From Yoonia sp. SS1-5 (GTDB lineage: Bacteria > Pseudomonadota > Alphaproteobacteria > Rhodobacterales > Rhodobacteraceae), in contig NZ_CP151767.2 in assembly GCF_038443705.2 (NCBI RefSeq), positions 4,021,501-4,085,500 on the forward strand: 64,000 nucleotides of DNA, given 5' to 3'. A program made the position numbers and the translations under genes. Of the stretch, positions 18,407 to 25,834 are shown one piece after another. Under the pieces are notes generated by a model. The model was not told the origin of the DNA, searched no databases, and saw only the letters and a program-made list of their open reading frames with translations. The number at the start of each line of letters is the position of its first letter. Positions within the stretch are counted from its first letter, which is position 1.

Positions 18407-18856
18407 TCAACCGGTCTGCAAGCGGGGCCAGTGATCATTGGCAAGGGACATATTGGCCTCGACATCCGTCGACCAGGCCGACAGGGCCTGGGCGGAATGG
18501 TTCAGGAACAGCTTGCCGTCATGCAGCATCCATGCCTCGGGATCCGATGGGATCACCTCTCCCCTTGCCATGCCCATGGCGCAATAACCGCCATATTGGG
18601 GGGCGAAAGCCTTGGGGTTCATCTCGAAGGTCAGTCTGTGGGACCGGTCGACAAAAAGCCAGGTTGCCCCATGCCAGACCAGCCGATGCGCCATTGACCC
18701 GGGTACAGCCGCGCCCCGTGCGAAATAGGCCACCGGATCAATACCGTGAATGGCAAACCCGTTTTTGGAATACACGCGTGATGGGCCGGCATAGGCCGGA
18801 CGGGTCATCAATGGGGTGCTGGCGATCAATGCCAGCATGTGGCGGCGCGTCATCAT
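18407..18856 (-). CDS. YHS domain-containing exported protein
   Basis: A 149-residue protein. The N-terminus MMTRRHMLALIAS has a twin-arginine-like signal and cleavage is likely after AYA. The mature part carries a YHS-type domain: AIHGIDPVAYF, WLFVDRSHRLTFEMNPKAFAPQYGGYCAMGMARG. This domain is thought to bind metal in related proteins. The start at 18856 follows GGAG; the longer frame to 18922 would lose the signal peptide. Substrate unknown. Confidence 0.8.
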   Translation of the reverse strand: MMTRRHMLALIASTPLMTRPAYAGPSRVYSKNGFAIHGIDPVAYFARGAAVPGSMAHRLVWHGATWLFVDRSHRLTFEMNPKAFAPQYGGYCAMGMARGEVIPSDPEAWMLHDGKLFLNHSAQALSAWSTDVEANMSLANDHWPRLQTG

Positions 18857-18964
18857 TGTCGCGGGGCTCCGGGTCGGGTTTGCGTGTCCATGCCAGCAAA
18901 ATATGCCGATCTGGCCGCGCAAACGACCCGCCTCGCCAAGTCGTGAGAGACTGTGACATGCGTT

Positions 18965-19276
18965 TCAGTCGAACACGTCCTCGATCACATCCCATAATTC
19001 TTCAAAAACTTTACGCCGGAAGCTTTTGCTTTTCTTGCGCTTTTGCGGCTTTCGGTAAGATTGTGCAGGATAGTGCCGGGCAGGCGGACGGTGTGCCTTT
19101 GTCCGTTTTGCATGGTCAGCCGCAGGGGCGCCATGCGGGGCAATCGGTAACATTTTCAGGGCATGAAGCGGCGCACCGCAGTTACTGCAGGTCAGTTCGT
19201 GGCGCTCTTTCCCGCGTAGAACCAGCGCAGCCCTGGTGCCGCAATAGCAGCAGGTCGCAATTTTCGTAGCAGCCAT
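18965..19276 (-). CDS. zinc-ribbon-like small basic protein
   Basis: A 103-residue protein with two CxxC knuckles, CCYCG near residue 9 and CSNCG near residue 31, spaced as in a rubredoxin-like zinc ribbon. A basic middle and an acidic tail (FEELWDVIEDVFD) follow. I do not know its function; a nucleic acid or protein adaptor role is possible. It is 13 bp downstream of rlmB on the same strand and is probably co-transcribed with it. Confidence 0.7.
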   Translation of the reverse strand: MAATKIATCCYCGTRAALVLRGKERHELTCSNCGAPLHALKMLPIAPHGAPAADHAKRTKAHRPPARHYPAQSYRKPQKRKKSKSFRRKVFEELWDVIEDVFD

Positions 19277-19289
19277 ATCGTGCCCCTTT

Positions 19290-20069
19290 TTAGTCGGCCT
19301 TGACTGCATATAGGGCCACCGCGGCCGCATTTGAAACGTTCAGCGATCCAAAAGCAGCTGCTGCGTCAATCCGCACCAGCGCGCTGCAGGTGTCCTTTGT
19401 CTTTTCGCGCAAGCCTGGCCCTTCGGCGCCCAACACCAATGCGATGGCATGATCCCGCTTGTCGCCGGTTGCCTCGGCGATGGTCTGATCGGCCGTTCCG
19501 TCAAGCCCCAGAACCAGATAGCCCATGGATTTCAAGGCCTCAATTGCATCTGCCAGATTGCGCACCCGCAGATAGGGCTGGCGTTCCAATGCACCGCTGG
19601 CCGTCTTGGCCAGCGCGCCTGTCTCGGGGGCAGAATGCCGCTGCACCGCAATCACGGCCCGCGCGCCAAACACCTCGGCAGAGCGCAGGATTGCACCCAC
19701 ATTATGCGGGTCCGTGACCCGATCCAGCAGCACAAGGCGTGGCGGGTTCGGCCCGTCGCCCAGAGCGAGGTCTTCAAGACTGCCCCATTGCAGCGGTTTC
19801 ACCTCAAGTGCGGCACCCTGATGAACCGATTGCGGATCAAGCGGTGCCGCAAATTTGCGTGGATCAGAGATTTCAGGGGTGATCCCGGCGGTGTCCACGA
19901 CATCCCCCAGTCGCTCAAGCGCGTTGCGGGTCACGACAAGCCGCAACTTGACCCGGTTGGGGTTGGATAAGGCGTCGCGCACCGCATGCAGACCAAAGAG
20001 CCACACCGTCTCATTGGCTGCAGCCCGTTTGCCCTGTTCCTTGGCGATCACCCATTTTGGTTTTTTCAT
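19290..20069 (-). CDS. rlmB: 23S rRNA (guanosine-2'-O-)-methyltransferase, RlmB family
   Basis: A SPOUT methyltransferase of 259 residues. The N-terminal substrate-binding domain starts WLFGLHAVRDAL. The catalytic knot shows LLDRVTDPHNVGAILRSAEVFG, ALVLGAEGPGLR and LNVSNAAAVALY. By family it methylates G2251 of 23S rRNA using SAM. The start at 20069 has GAAAGGAAACC upstream and excludes an arginine-rich upstream extension. It lies head-to-head with tRNA-Tyr, 232 bp away. Confidence 0.9.
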   Translation of the reverse strand: MKKPKWVIAKEQGKRAAANETVWLFGLHAVRDALSNPNRVKLRLVVTRNALERLGDVVDTAGITPEISDPRKFAAPLDPQSVHQGAALEVKPLQWGSLEDLALGDGPNPPRLVLLDRVTDPHNVGAILRSAEVFGARAVIAVQRHSAPETGALAKTASGALERQPYLRVRNLADAIEALKSMGYLVLGLDGTADQTIAEATGDKRDHAIALVLGAEGPGLREKTKDTCSALVRIDAAAAFGSLNVSNAAAVALYAVKAD

Positions 20070-20301
20070 CAAGGTTTCCTTTCGGCGAAGATGCGCAATG
20101 CGTCTGCGACACCCGCCGCGACCGGTCCGGCGATATCGCAAAGCGGGTGTCTGCACCAGACCCGCCAGCCTGTCTTGCGCCGCAATGCGCGGTATCGGCG
20201 CACGGCGGATAGCCCGTCATATTGATAAAACGGCGATGCTGCAAAATGTGGGGTGTTTTGAGGTTGACGCTCAGCAGAGCGGCGGGTAATCAGCCCGCCA
20301 G

Positions 20302-20386
20302 TGGGCGACAGGCCGCAAGGTGTGGCAGGGGACTGTAACTCCCTCGCGGAGACGCACGCCTGGTTCGATTCCAGGGTCGCCCACCA
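20302..20386 (+). tRNA. tRNA-Tyr (GTA anticodon)
   Basis: An 85-nt cloverleaf. The acceptor stem GGGCGAC pairs with GTCGCCC, the anticodon loop CTGTAAC gives GTA, a class II variable arm has a GCG/CGC stem, the T arm reads CCTGG TTCGATT CCAGG, and the encoded tail is ACCA. The long variable arm and GTA agree on Tyr. The D arm is odd: position 8 is A rather than T, the D stem is only 3 bp, and the usual A14 is not evident. Confidence 0.88.
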
Positions 20387-20660
20387 TTCTCTCCATAGCG
20401 TTGATTTTCCCTGTGCTGCACAGCACCCCGATCAAGCATGTCTGAATTGGATGGAAAATTCTGCAATTCAGGCAAAATGAGTGTGAAGAAGATCAAGCAA
20501 AATTGGCCGCTCAGTGCGACGCACTTGATCAATCAGCGCATAGGTCTTCGATCACTCTCTACAAAGCCAGGTTGATCGGACGCCACAGGTCTGTTTGGAA
20601 GCCCCCCAAGGCCGGCGCCGATGTCTGTTGCTGTCCGCGGCCGGAAAACCCTGCGTTTCA
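20387..20660. other. intergenic stretch between tRNA-Tyr and the hairpin RNA array
   Basis: About 270 bp with no convincing gene on either strand. It is more AT-rich near 20,440-20,500 than its surroundings. Candidate frames lack ribosome sites and family features. Confidence 0.5.
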
Positions 20661-20701
20661 AATAAAAAACGGCCATGCCCGGGAGGAGGTGGACATGACC
20701 G
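20661..20701 (-). ncRNA. CcsR/cuckoo-type hairpin 7, also the array terminator
   Basis: Last unit on the minus strand. The stem is formed by 20670-20677 with 20694-20701 (one mismatch) plus a short inner stem around the CCTCCTCCC motif at 20681-20689. Transcription on the minus strand runs straight into a T run at 20669-20661 (GTTTTTTATT), so this hairpin looks like a Rho-independent terminator for the whole array. Confidence 0.75.
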
Positions 20702-20714
20702 TTCTTATTGATCA

Positions 20715-20752
20715 GCGCCCGCCTGCGTCTCGGGAGGAGAAGAGCGGGGCGC
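20715..20752 (-). ncRNA. CcsR/cuckoo-type hairpin 6 (degenerate motif)
   Basis: Outer stem GCGCCC (20715-20720) with GGGCGC (20747-20752) and inner CTC/GAG stem. The loop motif at 20732-20740 is TCTCCTCCC on the minus strand, one base off the consensus; the stem is kept. Confidence 0.65.
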
Positions 20753-20757
20753 TTCCT

Positions 20758-20795
20758 CGCAACCATTGCTCGGGAGGAGGTGAGCGCCGGTCGCG
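20758..20795 (-). ncRNA. CcsR/cuckoo-type hairpin 5
   Basis: Three short helices, 20758-20760/20793-20795, 20762-20764/20789-20791 and GCTC/GAGC at 20768-20771/20782-20785, enclose CCTCCTCCC (20772-20780, minus strand). Confidence 0.7.
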
Positions 20796-20803
20796 GTATC
20801 ATC

Positions 20804-20839
20804 GGTTCCACCCGGGAGGAGGTGGGTGGTCCCGAAACC
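20804..20839 (-). ncRNA. CcsR/cuckoo-type hairpin 4
   Basis: CCACCC (20808-20813) pairs with GGGTGG (20824-20829), extended by GGTT/AACC at 20804-20807/20836-20839 across a bulge. The loop holds CCTCCTCCC at 20814-20822 on the minus strand. Confidence 0.72.
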
Positions 20840-20849
20840 TTTTGTGAAA

Positions 20850-20883
20850 GTGGCGACATCCGGGAGGAGGTGGATGTCGCCAC
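20850..20883 (-). ncRNA. CcsR/cuckoo-type hairpin 3 (perfect 12-bp stem)
   Basis: A perfect 12-bp stem, 20850-20861 with 20872-20883, presents CCTCCTCCC (20862-20870, minus strand) in a 10-nt loop. This is the strongest hairpin of the series. Confidence 0.8.
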
Positions 20884-20892
20884 CTTATTGGC

Positions 20893-20930
20893 GACCCCTT
20901 GCTCAGGGAGGAGGAGAGAGCGTCGGGGTC
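20893..20930 (-). ncRNA. CcsR/cuckoo-type hairpin 2
   Basis: GACCCC (20893-20898) pairs with GGGGTC (20925-20930), with an inner GCTC/GAGC stem, around CCTCCTCCC at 20906-20914 on the minus strand. Confidence 0.75.
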
Positions 20931-20938
20931 TTTTCAGG

Positions 20939-20964
20939 TCTGCCATTCTGGGAGGAGGGGCAGA
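20939..20964 (-). ncRNA. CcsR/cuckoo-type hairpin 1, nearest the DUF1127 gene
   Basis: TCTGCC (20939-20944) pairs with GGCAGA (20959-20964) around CCTCCTCCC at 20950-20958 (minus strand). It begins 14 bp after the DUF1127 stop, so it is probably cut from the same transcript. Confidence 0.75.
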
Positions 20965-20978
20965 TCCGATCCGTTGAA

Positions 20979-21194
20979 TTAGTTGCCGTATGCGGCTTCG
21001 TATGCGACCGTCTTGATCTGCGACCGGTGCAGGCCCAGATCAGCCAGATCGCGGCTGGACAACGCCGACAGCTCGGTCAGCGTGGTTTTGTAGATTTTGC
21101 GCTTTGCAGTGGCCTCGGCCAGATTGGCCCGGAAGTTTGCAAAACGGTCGCCAAGGCTTAGGCTGGCGTTGCGTGTGTCTGTGATGAATGCCAT
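20979..21194 (-). CDS. DUF1127 small protein, head of the hairpin RNA transcript
   Basis: A 71-residue protein rich in Ala, Leu, Arg and Lys. The C-terminal half has the DUF1127 pattern (TTLTELSALSSRDLADLGLHRSQI). Small DUF1127 proteins in alphaproteobacteria are often stress-induced and Arg-rich; in Rhodobacter sphaeroides the homologue RSP_6037 (CcaF1) is an RNA-binding protein whose mRNA carries the CcsR RNAs in its 3' region. The same order is seen here: gene, then seven CCUCCUCCC hairpins. Equivalent function is inferred from this synteny. Confidence 0.88.
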   Translation of the reverse strand: MAFITDTRNASLSLGDRFANFRANLAEATAKRKIYKTTLTELSALSSRDLADLGLHRSQIKTVAYEAAYGN

Positions 21195-21248
21195 CGTTTT
21201 ATCTTTCGTCTACTCGTGTATCGGTGTTTCCCCACCGCTTGTGACCAA

Positions 21249-21276
21249 TATGTAGGTGGATGCTGCGGTTGCACAA
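21249..21276 (-). promoter_or_regulatory. candidate promoter of the DUF1127 and hairpin RNA unit
   Basis: On the minus strand TTGTGC (21276-21271), 16 bp, then TACATA (21254-21249), about 55 bp upstream of the DUF1127 start. The match fits a sigma-70 or RpoH-type promoter. In R. sphaeroides the related unit uses RpoHI/RpoHII; which factor acts here cannot be told by eye. Confidence 0.45.
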
Positions 21277-21442
21277 TAACGTTTACGTCAATGCTGCTAT
21301 GCAGAAAATGCATAAGCGGTGCTGACCTTTCGTTATGATTTTGTCGCAATTGCGGGCACAGCGCCGCATGCCCTTGCGGTTTGCCCAAAACCCGCCCAAA
21401 ACTGCCTGAAAATCAGACCTTTTGAAAACCGGAGCCTGCACC

Positions 21443-22516
21443 ATGTCCATTTCGCGCGATGAAATATTGGACGCCTTGTCCCGACTCACACTGCCGGGTG
21501 GGACGGATCTGGTATCAGCCGACATGATCCGCGCGCTGGCCGTTGACGGGGGCGATGTGCGGTTTGTCATCGAAGCGCCCGATCCAGACACGGCCGCCAA
21601 GATGGAAGGGGTGCGATCAGCGGCCGAGCAATTGATCCGCGGGCTTGATGGTGTGGGCAGCGTCTCGGTCATCTTGACCGCACATGGGCCAGCCGCAAAG
21701 CCGCAGGCGCCGCCATCGCTGAAAGTCGGGCGCCATCCGACACCACAGGCGGGCCCGTCCAAACCGACAGGTGTTGACAGAATCCTGGCCATCGGATCCG
21801 GTAAAGGCGGGGTCGGGAAATCGACCGTTTCCTCAAACCTGGCAGTTGCTTTGGCCAAAGAGGGCCGCCGCGTCGGGTTGCTGGATGCTGATATCTACGG
21901 GCCGTCGCAGCCGCGGATGATGGGGGTGAACAAGCGCCCCGGCTCGCCCGACGGTAAAACGATCATTCCGTTGCAAGCCCATGGGGTGACGATGATGTCC
22001 ATCGGGCTGATGATGGAAGAGGGCAAGGCCGTCGTCTGGCGTGGCCCGATGTTGATGGGGGCGTTGCAGCAGATGCTGGGCCAGGTCCAATGGGGTGAGC
22101 TGGATGTGCTGATCGTTGATCTGCCGCCGGGGACGGGGGATGTGCAACTGACCCTGTGTCAGAAAACCGACCTGACAGGCGCCATTGTCGTCAGCACGCC
22201 GCAGGATGTGGCCTTGATTGATGCGCGCAAAGCGATTGACATGTTCAACAACCTGCGCACGCCCGTATTGGGCCTGATCGAGAATATGTCGACCTTTGTC
22301 TGCCCGACCTGCGGGACGGAAGCGCATATCTTTGGCCATGGCGGCGTGGCCGCCGAGGCGGAAAAGATCGGCGCACCTTTCCTTGGGGCACTGCCGATTG
22401 ACCTTGATACCCGTCTTGCGGGCGACAGCGGTACGCCTGTTGCTGCCGGTGATGGCCCAATGGCCGACGCCTACCGGCAATTGGCCCGGCGGTTTATCGA
22501 CGGCGGGATGGCGTGA
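21443..22516 (+). CDS. mrp: Mrp/ApbC-type iron-sulfur carrier P-loop ATPase
   Basis: A 357-residue protein. Residues 1-85 form a DUF59/MIP18-like domain, then a Pro-rich linker, then a deviant Walker A, GSGKGGVGKST, at about 118-128. Switch segments GLLDADIYGPSQPRM and LIVDLPPGTGDVQL follow, and the CPTCG motif in FVCPTCGTEAHIFG is the likely cluster-bridging cysteine pair. The family moves 4Fe-4S clusters to apoproteins. The ATG at 21443 follows GGAG; a TTG at 21422 is less likely. Overlaps the next gene by 4 nt. Confidence 0.93.
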   Translation: MSISRDEILDALSRLTLPGGTDLVSADMIRALAVDGGDVRFVIEAPDPDTAAKMEGVRSAAEQLIRGLDGVGSVSVILTAHGPAAKPQAPPSLKVGRHPTPQAGPSKPTGVDRILAIGSGKGGVGKSTVSSNLAVALAKEGRRVGLLDADIYGPSQPRMMGVNKRPGSPDGKTIIPLQAHGVTMMSIGLMMEEGKAVVWRGPMLMGALQQMLGQVQWGELDVLIVDLPPGTGDVQLTLCQKTDLTGAIVVSTPQDVALIDARKAIDMFNNLRTPVLGLIENMSTFVCPTCGTEAHIFGHGGVAAEAEKIGAPFLGALPIDLDTRLAGDSGTPVAAGDGPMADAYRQLARRFIDGGMA

Positions 22517-23001
22517 CTATCCGTCTTGCCACTGATGCAGATTTTGACGCGCTCTGGCCGCTGCTGCGCGCGACGTTCAGGGCTGGCGACACCTATGCCG
22601 TTGACCCGCAGATCAGTCGCGAGGCCGCCTTTGACTATTGGATGACCCAACCGGCGGCCACCTATGTCGCCGAGGGGCCGGATGGAATTGCCGGCACATA
22701 TTATATCAGAACCAACCAACCGGGCGGCGGGGCGCATATCTGCAATTGCGGATATATCGTGGCCGAGGCCGCGCGCGGGCAGGGGTTGGCGGCGCAGATG
22801 TGTATCACAAGCCAGCAGCAGGCGGCCGCCCTCGGCTATCAGGCGATGCAGTTCAATTTTGTATTGGCGAGCAATGCAGGTGCGGTGCGTCTGTGGCACA
22901 GGCTTGGGTTTGATACTGTCGGGACCATTCCAGCGGCGTTCAACCACCCGCAAGCGGGTATGGTTGATGCATTTGTCATGTATAAGCGGCTGGATGGCTG
23001 A
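22513..23001 (+). CDS. GNAT-family N-acetyltransferase
   Basis: A 162-residue acetyltransferase with the acetyl-CoA loop region CGYIVAEAARGQGLAAQMCI and the C-terminal SNAGAVRLWHRLGFDTVG motif. It starts at GTG 22513 inside the mrp stop (GTGA), so translation is coupled. The substrate is unknown. Six cysteine and methionine residues around the active loop are not otherwise notable. Confidence 0.88.
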   Translation: MTIRLATDADFDALWPLLRATFRAGDTYAVDPQISREAAFDYWMTQPAATYVAEGPDGIAGTYYIRTNQPGGGAHICNCGYIVAEAARGQGLAAQMCITSQQQAAALGYQAMQFNFVLASNAGAVRLWHRLGFDTVGTIPAAFNHPQAGMVDAFVMYKRLDG

Positions 23002-23027
23002 CGATGCCGGTTATGGCGACCCTGCCG

Positions 23028-23315
23028 CTATTGTTCTGCAAGATAGTCGGCAGAGACGTAGCCGGTGACCTGTGGCGCATCTGCCAGGGACACCTGACAC
23101 CATAACTGACCGACTTCTGTGACGCAGGTGCGGCGGTTCAACACGGTGCCATCCGGCAGACCCATGATAATGCCAAAGCCCAGCCCGGGGCCTGACCGCA
23201 GTTTGAGCAGTTCATCAGGTCCAGTGCCTGTGACGACGGTGCGATCCGTACCCAGAGTGCTACATCCGGCGATCAGTAAGAAGGCAAGAAGTGTCGGAAA
23301 TGTATTGCGGCGCAT
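23028..23315 (-). CDS. small SH3-domain lipoprotein
   Basis: A 95-residue lipoprotein (LLIAGC, Cys18) with a bacterial SH3-type fold: LLKLRSGPGLGFGIIMGLPDGTVL, TCVTEVGQLWCQV with two cysteines, and VTGYVSADYL. Such domains often bind peptidoglycan. The start at 23315 places the signal peptide at the N-terminus; the longer frame to 23420 would bury it. Confidence 0.8.
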   Translation of the reverse strand: MRRNTFPTLLAFLLIAGCSTLGTDRTVVTGTGPDELLKLRSGPGLGFGIIMGLPDGTVLNRRTCVTEVGQLWCQVSLADAPQVTGYVSADYLAEQ

Positions 23316-23433
23316 GGTCTGCTCATTTTTTTGGTTTTGCCGAACATAGACCGGCGCGGGGCGAATGCCTAGGGTCCTGACCCTAGTGCCCCGCTGTTCG
23401 GCAGTACCGCCGCCACCCACAGTCAGAATGCGT

Positions 23434-23572
23434 ATGGGAATTTATGGAATTAAGTACGATCCCGAATCATTATTACGTGATTCACGCTCTCTCTACGGGT
23501 CAAACCTGAGCGGATGAGCCCATTTTATGATCGCAATGACGAAGGTATCGACGAAAATGGGAATTTATGGAA
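23434..23572. promoter_or_regulatory. paired TGGGA boxes upstream of mraZ, candidate MraZ operators
   Basis: A 16-bp sequence, ATGGGAATTTATGGAA, is repeated exactly at 23434-23449 and 23557-23572. Each copy is TGGGA, 5 bp, TGGAA, the 10-bp spaced TGGGN pattern known for MraZ binding in other bacteria. An inverted TTCCCA lies at 23710-23715. Two GANTC (CcrM) sites, at 23464-23468 and 23479-23483, fall between the copies. MraZ usually binds closer to its own start, so the role is uncertain. Confidence 0.45.
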
Positions 23573-23596
23573 GGCCAATCTTGCGGGGCCAATTTT

Positions 23597-23671
23597 CCTA
23601 TATGTTGTGTTTATAGACCAGTGAACCACTACAATTGCTACAATTTTGCGGTGTTGGACCCTATATGTTGT
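23597..23671. repeat. 12-bp direct repeat in the mraZ leader region
   Basis: CCTATATGTTGT occurs at 23597-23608 and again at 23660-23671, 63 bp apart, in an AT-rich, gene-free stretch. It may be part of two promoters or a regulator site. The 23,316-23,984 gap shows no coding region. Confidence 0.4.
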
Positions 23672-23922
23672 TTTTCAGCAGTCCCAAAAACACCATGTAG
23701 TACCATGAATTCCCAAATAGTTGTTGATTGGTGATCCGACTGGTGGCACAACAGTCCCACGGTAACGACGGAACGACTTCAAACGGGGCATCTTAAGAAC
23801 CCCAACCGGCAAAAGCAGGTTTCATACAGGCTTCGTCATTACCCAACCAGATCCGGCGCGTGAGCGAGCAGACATCCCCCCAGGTGGCACGCGCGATCGG
23901 ACTTTCCCCGCAAGGGGCGGAG

Positions 23923-23964
23923 ACGGCGGATTGATCAGTGGCAGCAGATCAATCCGCCGTTTTC
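23923..23964 (+). terminator. 14-bp perfect hairpin in the mraZ leader, terminator or attenuator
   Basis: ACGGCGGATTGATC (23923-23936) pairs perfectly with 23947-23960 around a 10-nt loop and is followed by TTTTC, ending 20 bp before the mraZ ATG. A smaller hairpin, CCCCG/GGGG, lies at 23906-23916. Position just inside the cluster leader suggests transcription attenuation, or a terminator for a leader RNA. Confidence 0.6.
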
Positions 23965-23984
23965 ACATCTAAAGCCCGGGGTGA

Positions 23985-24500
23985 ATGAGTGAGGACCGAG
24001 GGACAGTGGTTCTGAGTTTTACAGGCGAACACACCTTGAAGGTGGACGGTAAGGGACGCATGTCGATCCCTGCCGATTTTCGTCGTGTGCTTGAAGCCGG
24101 TGACCCCGAATGGACCCCCGGTTTGTCGCCTCGCCTTTACCTGCTTTATGGCAACCACCTCAAAGACCAGCTTCACGGGTACACCGTCAGCGAATTCAAC
24201 GCGTTGGTTGACAGTATTAACGCGATGCCCCGTGGGTCCGTGAACCGCAAGAAATTGTCGCGTCTGATTATCGGGCAGTCGATCAAGCTGGATGTTGATA
24301 AGGACGGGCGCACTGTCATGCCGCTTAAGCAGCGCCAAAAGCTGGGTATCACCGATGGCGAGCTGACATTCAGCGGTGTTGGTGATCACTTTGAAATCTG
24401 GAAGGCAGACGTCTTTACCGAAGAGGTTGCCGACGGGCTGGATGATTGGCTGGACGAGCAGGACGCGGAATTCGAACTGCTTAGCCTGCTGGACGAGTAG
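23985..24500 (+). CDS. mraZ: division and cell wall cluster regulator MraZ
   Basis: First gene of the dcw cluster, 171 residues. Two SpoVT/AbrB-like halves are visible: HTLKVDGKGRMSIPADFRRVLE near residues 15-37 and IKLDVDKDGRTVMPLKQRQKLGI near residues 95-118. MraZ forms rings, binds upstream of its own operon and represses it. The ATG at 23985 has a nearby GGGGTGA ribosome site. rsmH follows after 3 bp. Confidence 0.95.
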   Translation: MSEDRGTVVLSFTGEHTLKVDGKGRMSIPADFRRVLEAGDPEWTPGLSPRLYLLYGNHLKDQLHGYTVSEFNALVDSINAMPRGSVNRKKLSRLIIGQSIKLDVDKDGRTVMPLKQRQKLGITDGELTFSGVGDHFEIWKADVFTEEVADGLDDWLDEQDAEFELLSLLDE

Positions 24501-24503
24501 GCT

Positions 24504-25478
24504 ATGACCGTCGCTGCCGCGCCTCATATTCCTGTTTTGATTGAACCGCTCATCGCAGCGGTTTCGCCCGTTTCTGGGGTCTGGCTTGATGGGACCTTTG
24601 GCAATGGGGGCTACACCCGCGCACTCTTGGCGGCGGGCGCTGATAAAGTGATCGGTGTGGACCGCGATCCGCTCGCGTTTGAAATGGCCGCCGGTTGGAT
24701 CGGTGATTATGGCGACAGGATCGAGACGATTGCGGGCGTGTTCTCCAGGCTTGATGAATACGGGGCCGATCTGGATGGCGTGGTGCTGGACCTTGGCGTC
24801 AGCTCGATGCAACTCGACATTGCTGAACGAGGTTTTTCCTTCATGCGCGACGGGCCGTTGGACATGCGTATGTCACAAGAAGGCACCTCAGCCGCCGATC
24901 TATGCAATGATATGGATGAAGGCGAGCTGGCCGATATCATCTACCTCTACGGCGAAGAACGCGCCTCGCGCCGCATTGCCAAGGCTATTGTCGCGGCGCG
25001 GCCGGTCACAACCACCGGGCAGCTTGCCAAGATCGTCGAAGGCTGCCTGCCGCGCGCCAAACCGGGCCAATCGCACCCGGCCACACGCACCTTTCAGGCG
25101 CTGCGGATCGCGGTGAACAACGAATATGGCGAATTGGCCGAGGGGTTGATGGCCGCTGAACGGGCGTTGAAACCCGGCGGGCAATTGGCCGTCGTGACCT
25201 TTCATTCGGTCGAGGATCGGATGGTCAAACGGTTCCTGCAGGCCCGATCCGGGAACACCGCCAACGCCAACCGCTACGCACCCGAGGTCGCACAGATCAC
25301 GCCGGCCTTCCGGATCGAAAAGCGCAAGGCGATTGGGCCAGACGCAACAGAGCTTGCGGAAAACCCGCGCGCGCGTTCCGCAAAACTGCGTGTCGCGATC
25401 CGTACCGATGCGCCGGCGCAGGATATCGACCCGGCAACGCTTGGCATGCCGATGAAAAAGACAAAGGGGGGCAGGTAA
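24504..25478 (+). CDS. rsmH: 16S rRNA m4C1402 methyltransferase
   Basis: A 324-residue SAM-dependent methyltransferase (formerly MraW). Visible motifs are [26 protein letters not shown] for the SAM loop, [36 protein letters not shown] and the late [19 protein letters not shown]. The stop overlaps the ftsL ATG by one base. Confidence 0.97.
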   Translation: MTVAAAPHIPVLIEPLIAAVSPVSGVWLDGTFGNGGYTRALLAAGADKVIGVDRDPLAFEMAAGWIGDYGDRIETIAGVFSRLDEYGADLDGVVLDLGVSSMQLDIAERGFSFMRDGPLDMRMSQEGTSAADLCNDMDEGELADIIYLYGEERASRRIAKAIVAARPVTTTGQLAKIVEGCLPRAKPGQSHPATRTFQALRIAVNNEYGELAEGLMAAERALKPGGQLAVVTFHSVEDRMVKRFLQARSGNTANANRYAPEVAQITPAFRIEKRKAIGPDATELAENPRARSAKLRVAIRTDAPAQDIDPATLGMPMKKTKGGR

Positions 25479-25834
25479 TGCGTAGCTTTTTATATGTCAT
25501 GGCCGCTTTTGTGGTGATGGCCCTGGGGTTTTGGGCCTATCAGGAAAACTACAAGACGCAGCAGGCGATCAAGGATGTGCGTGGCCTGCATGCGCAGATC
25601 GGTGCCGCGCATGAGCGGTTGGGCATGCTGCGGGCGGAATGGGCCTATCTGAACCGCCCTGATCGGCTGGCAGATCTTGCCGAACTGAATTTCGACCGTC
25701 TGGGGCTTTTGCCGCTGATGCCGGATGCTTTTGGGGCGGTGGATCAGATTATCTATCCGATCCCGCCCATCAGCCCGATCATCAACCCGATCGAGCTGTC
25801 TTTTGATCCTGCCGATGTGGAGAACCCGCTATGA
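25478..25834 (+). CDS. ftsL: cell division protein FtsL
   Basis: A 118-residue bitopic protein. A membrane helix at about residues 3-22 is followed by a leucine-zipper-like coiled coil (IKDVRGLHAQIGAAHERLGMLRAEW) and the typical LNRPDRLADLAEL motif. Identified by pattern and by position between rsmH and ftsI. It joins FtsB and FtsQ in the divisome. Overlaps ftsI by 4 nt. Confidence 0.9.
   Translation: MRSFLYVMAAFVVMALGFWAYQENYKTQQAIKDVRGLHAQIGAAHERLGMLRAEWAYLNRPDRLADLAELNFDRLGLLPLMPDAFGAVDQIIYPIPPISPIINPIELSFDPADVENPL

Noticed and set aside
20670..20964. Regularly spaced GGGAGGAGG copies that look like a CRISPR array or a series of ribosome binding sites on the plus strand
   Set aside because: Repeats are only 9 bp, each is centred in its own hairpin, no cas genes are near, no start codons follow consistently, and the U tract and the DUF1127 gene fit minus-strand transcription.
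23800..23960. RNase P RNA gene upstream of mraZ
   Set aside because: The region has an ACTTTCC string near a GC-rich hairpin, but the conserved blocks of bacterial RNase P RNA are missing on both strands.
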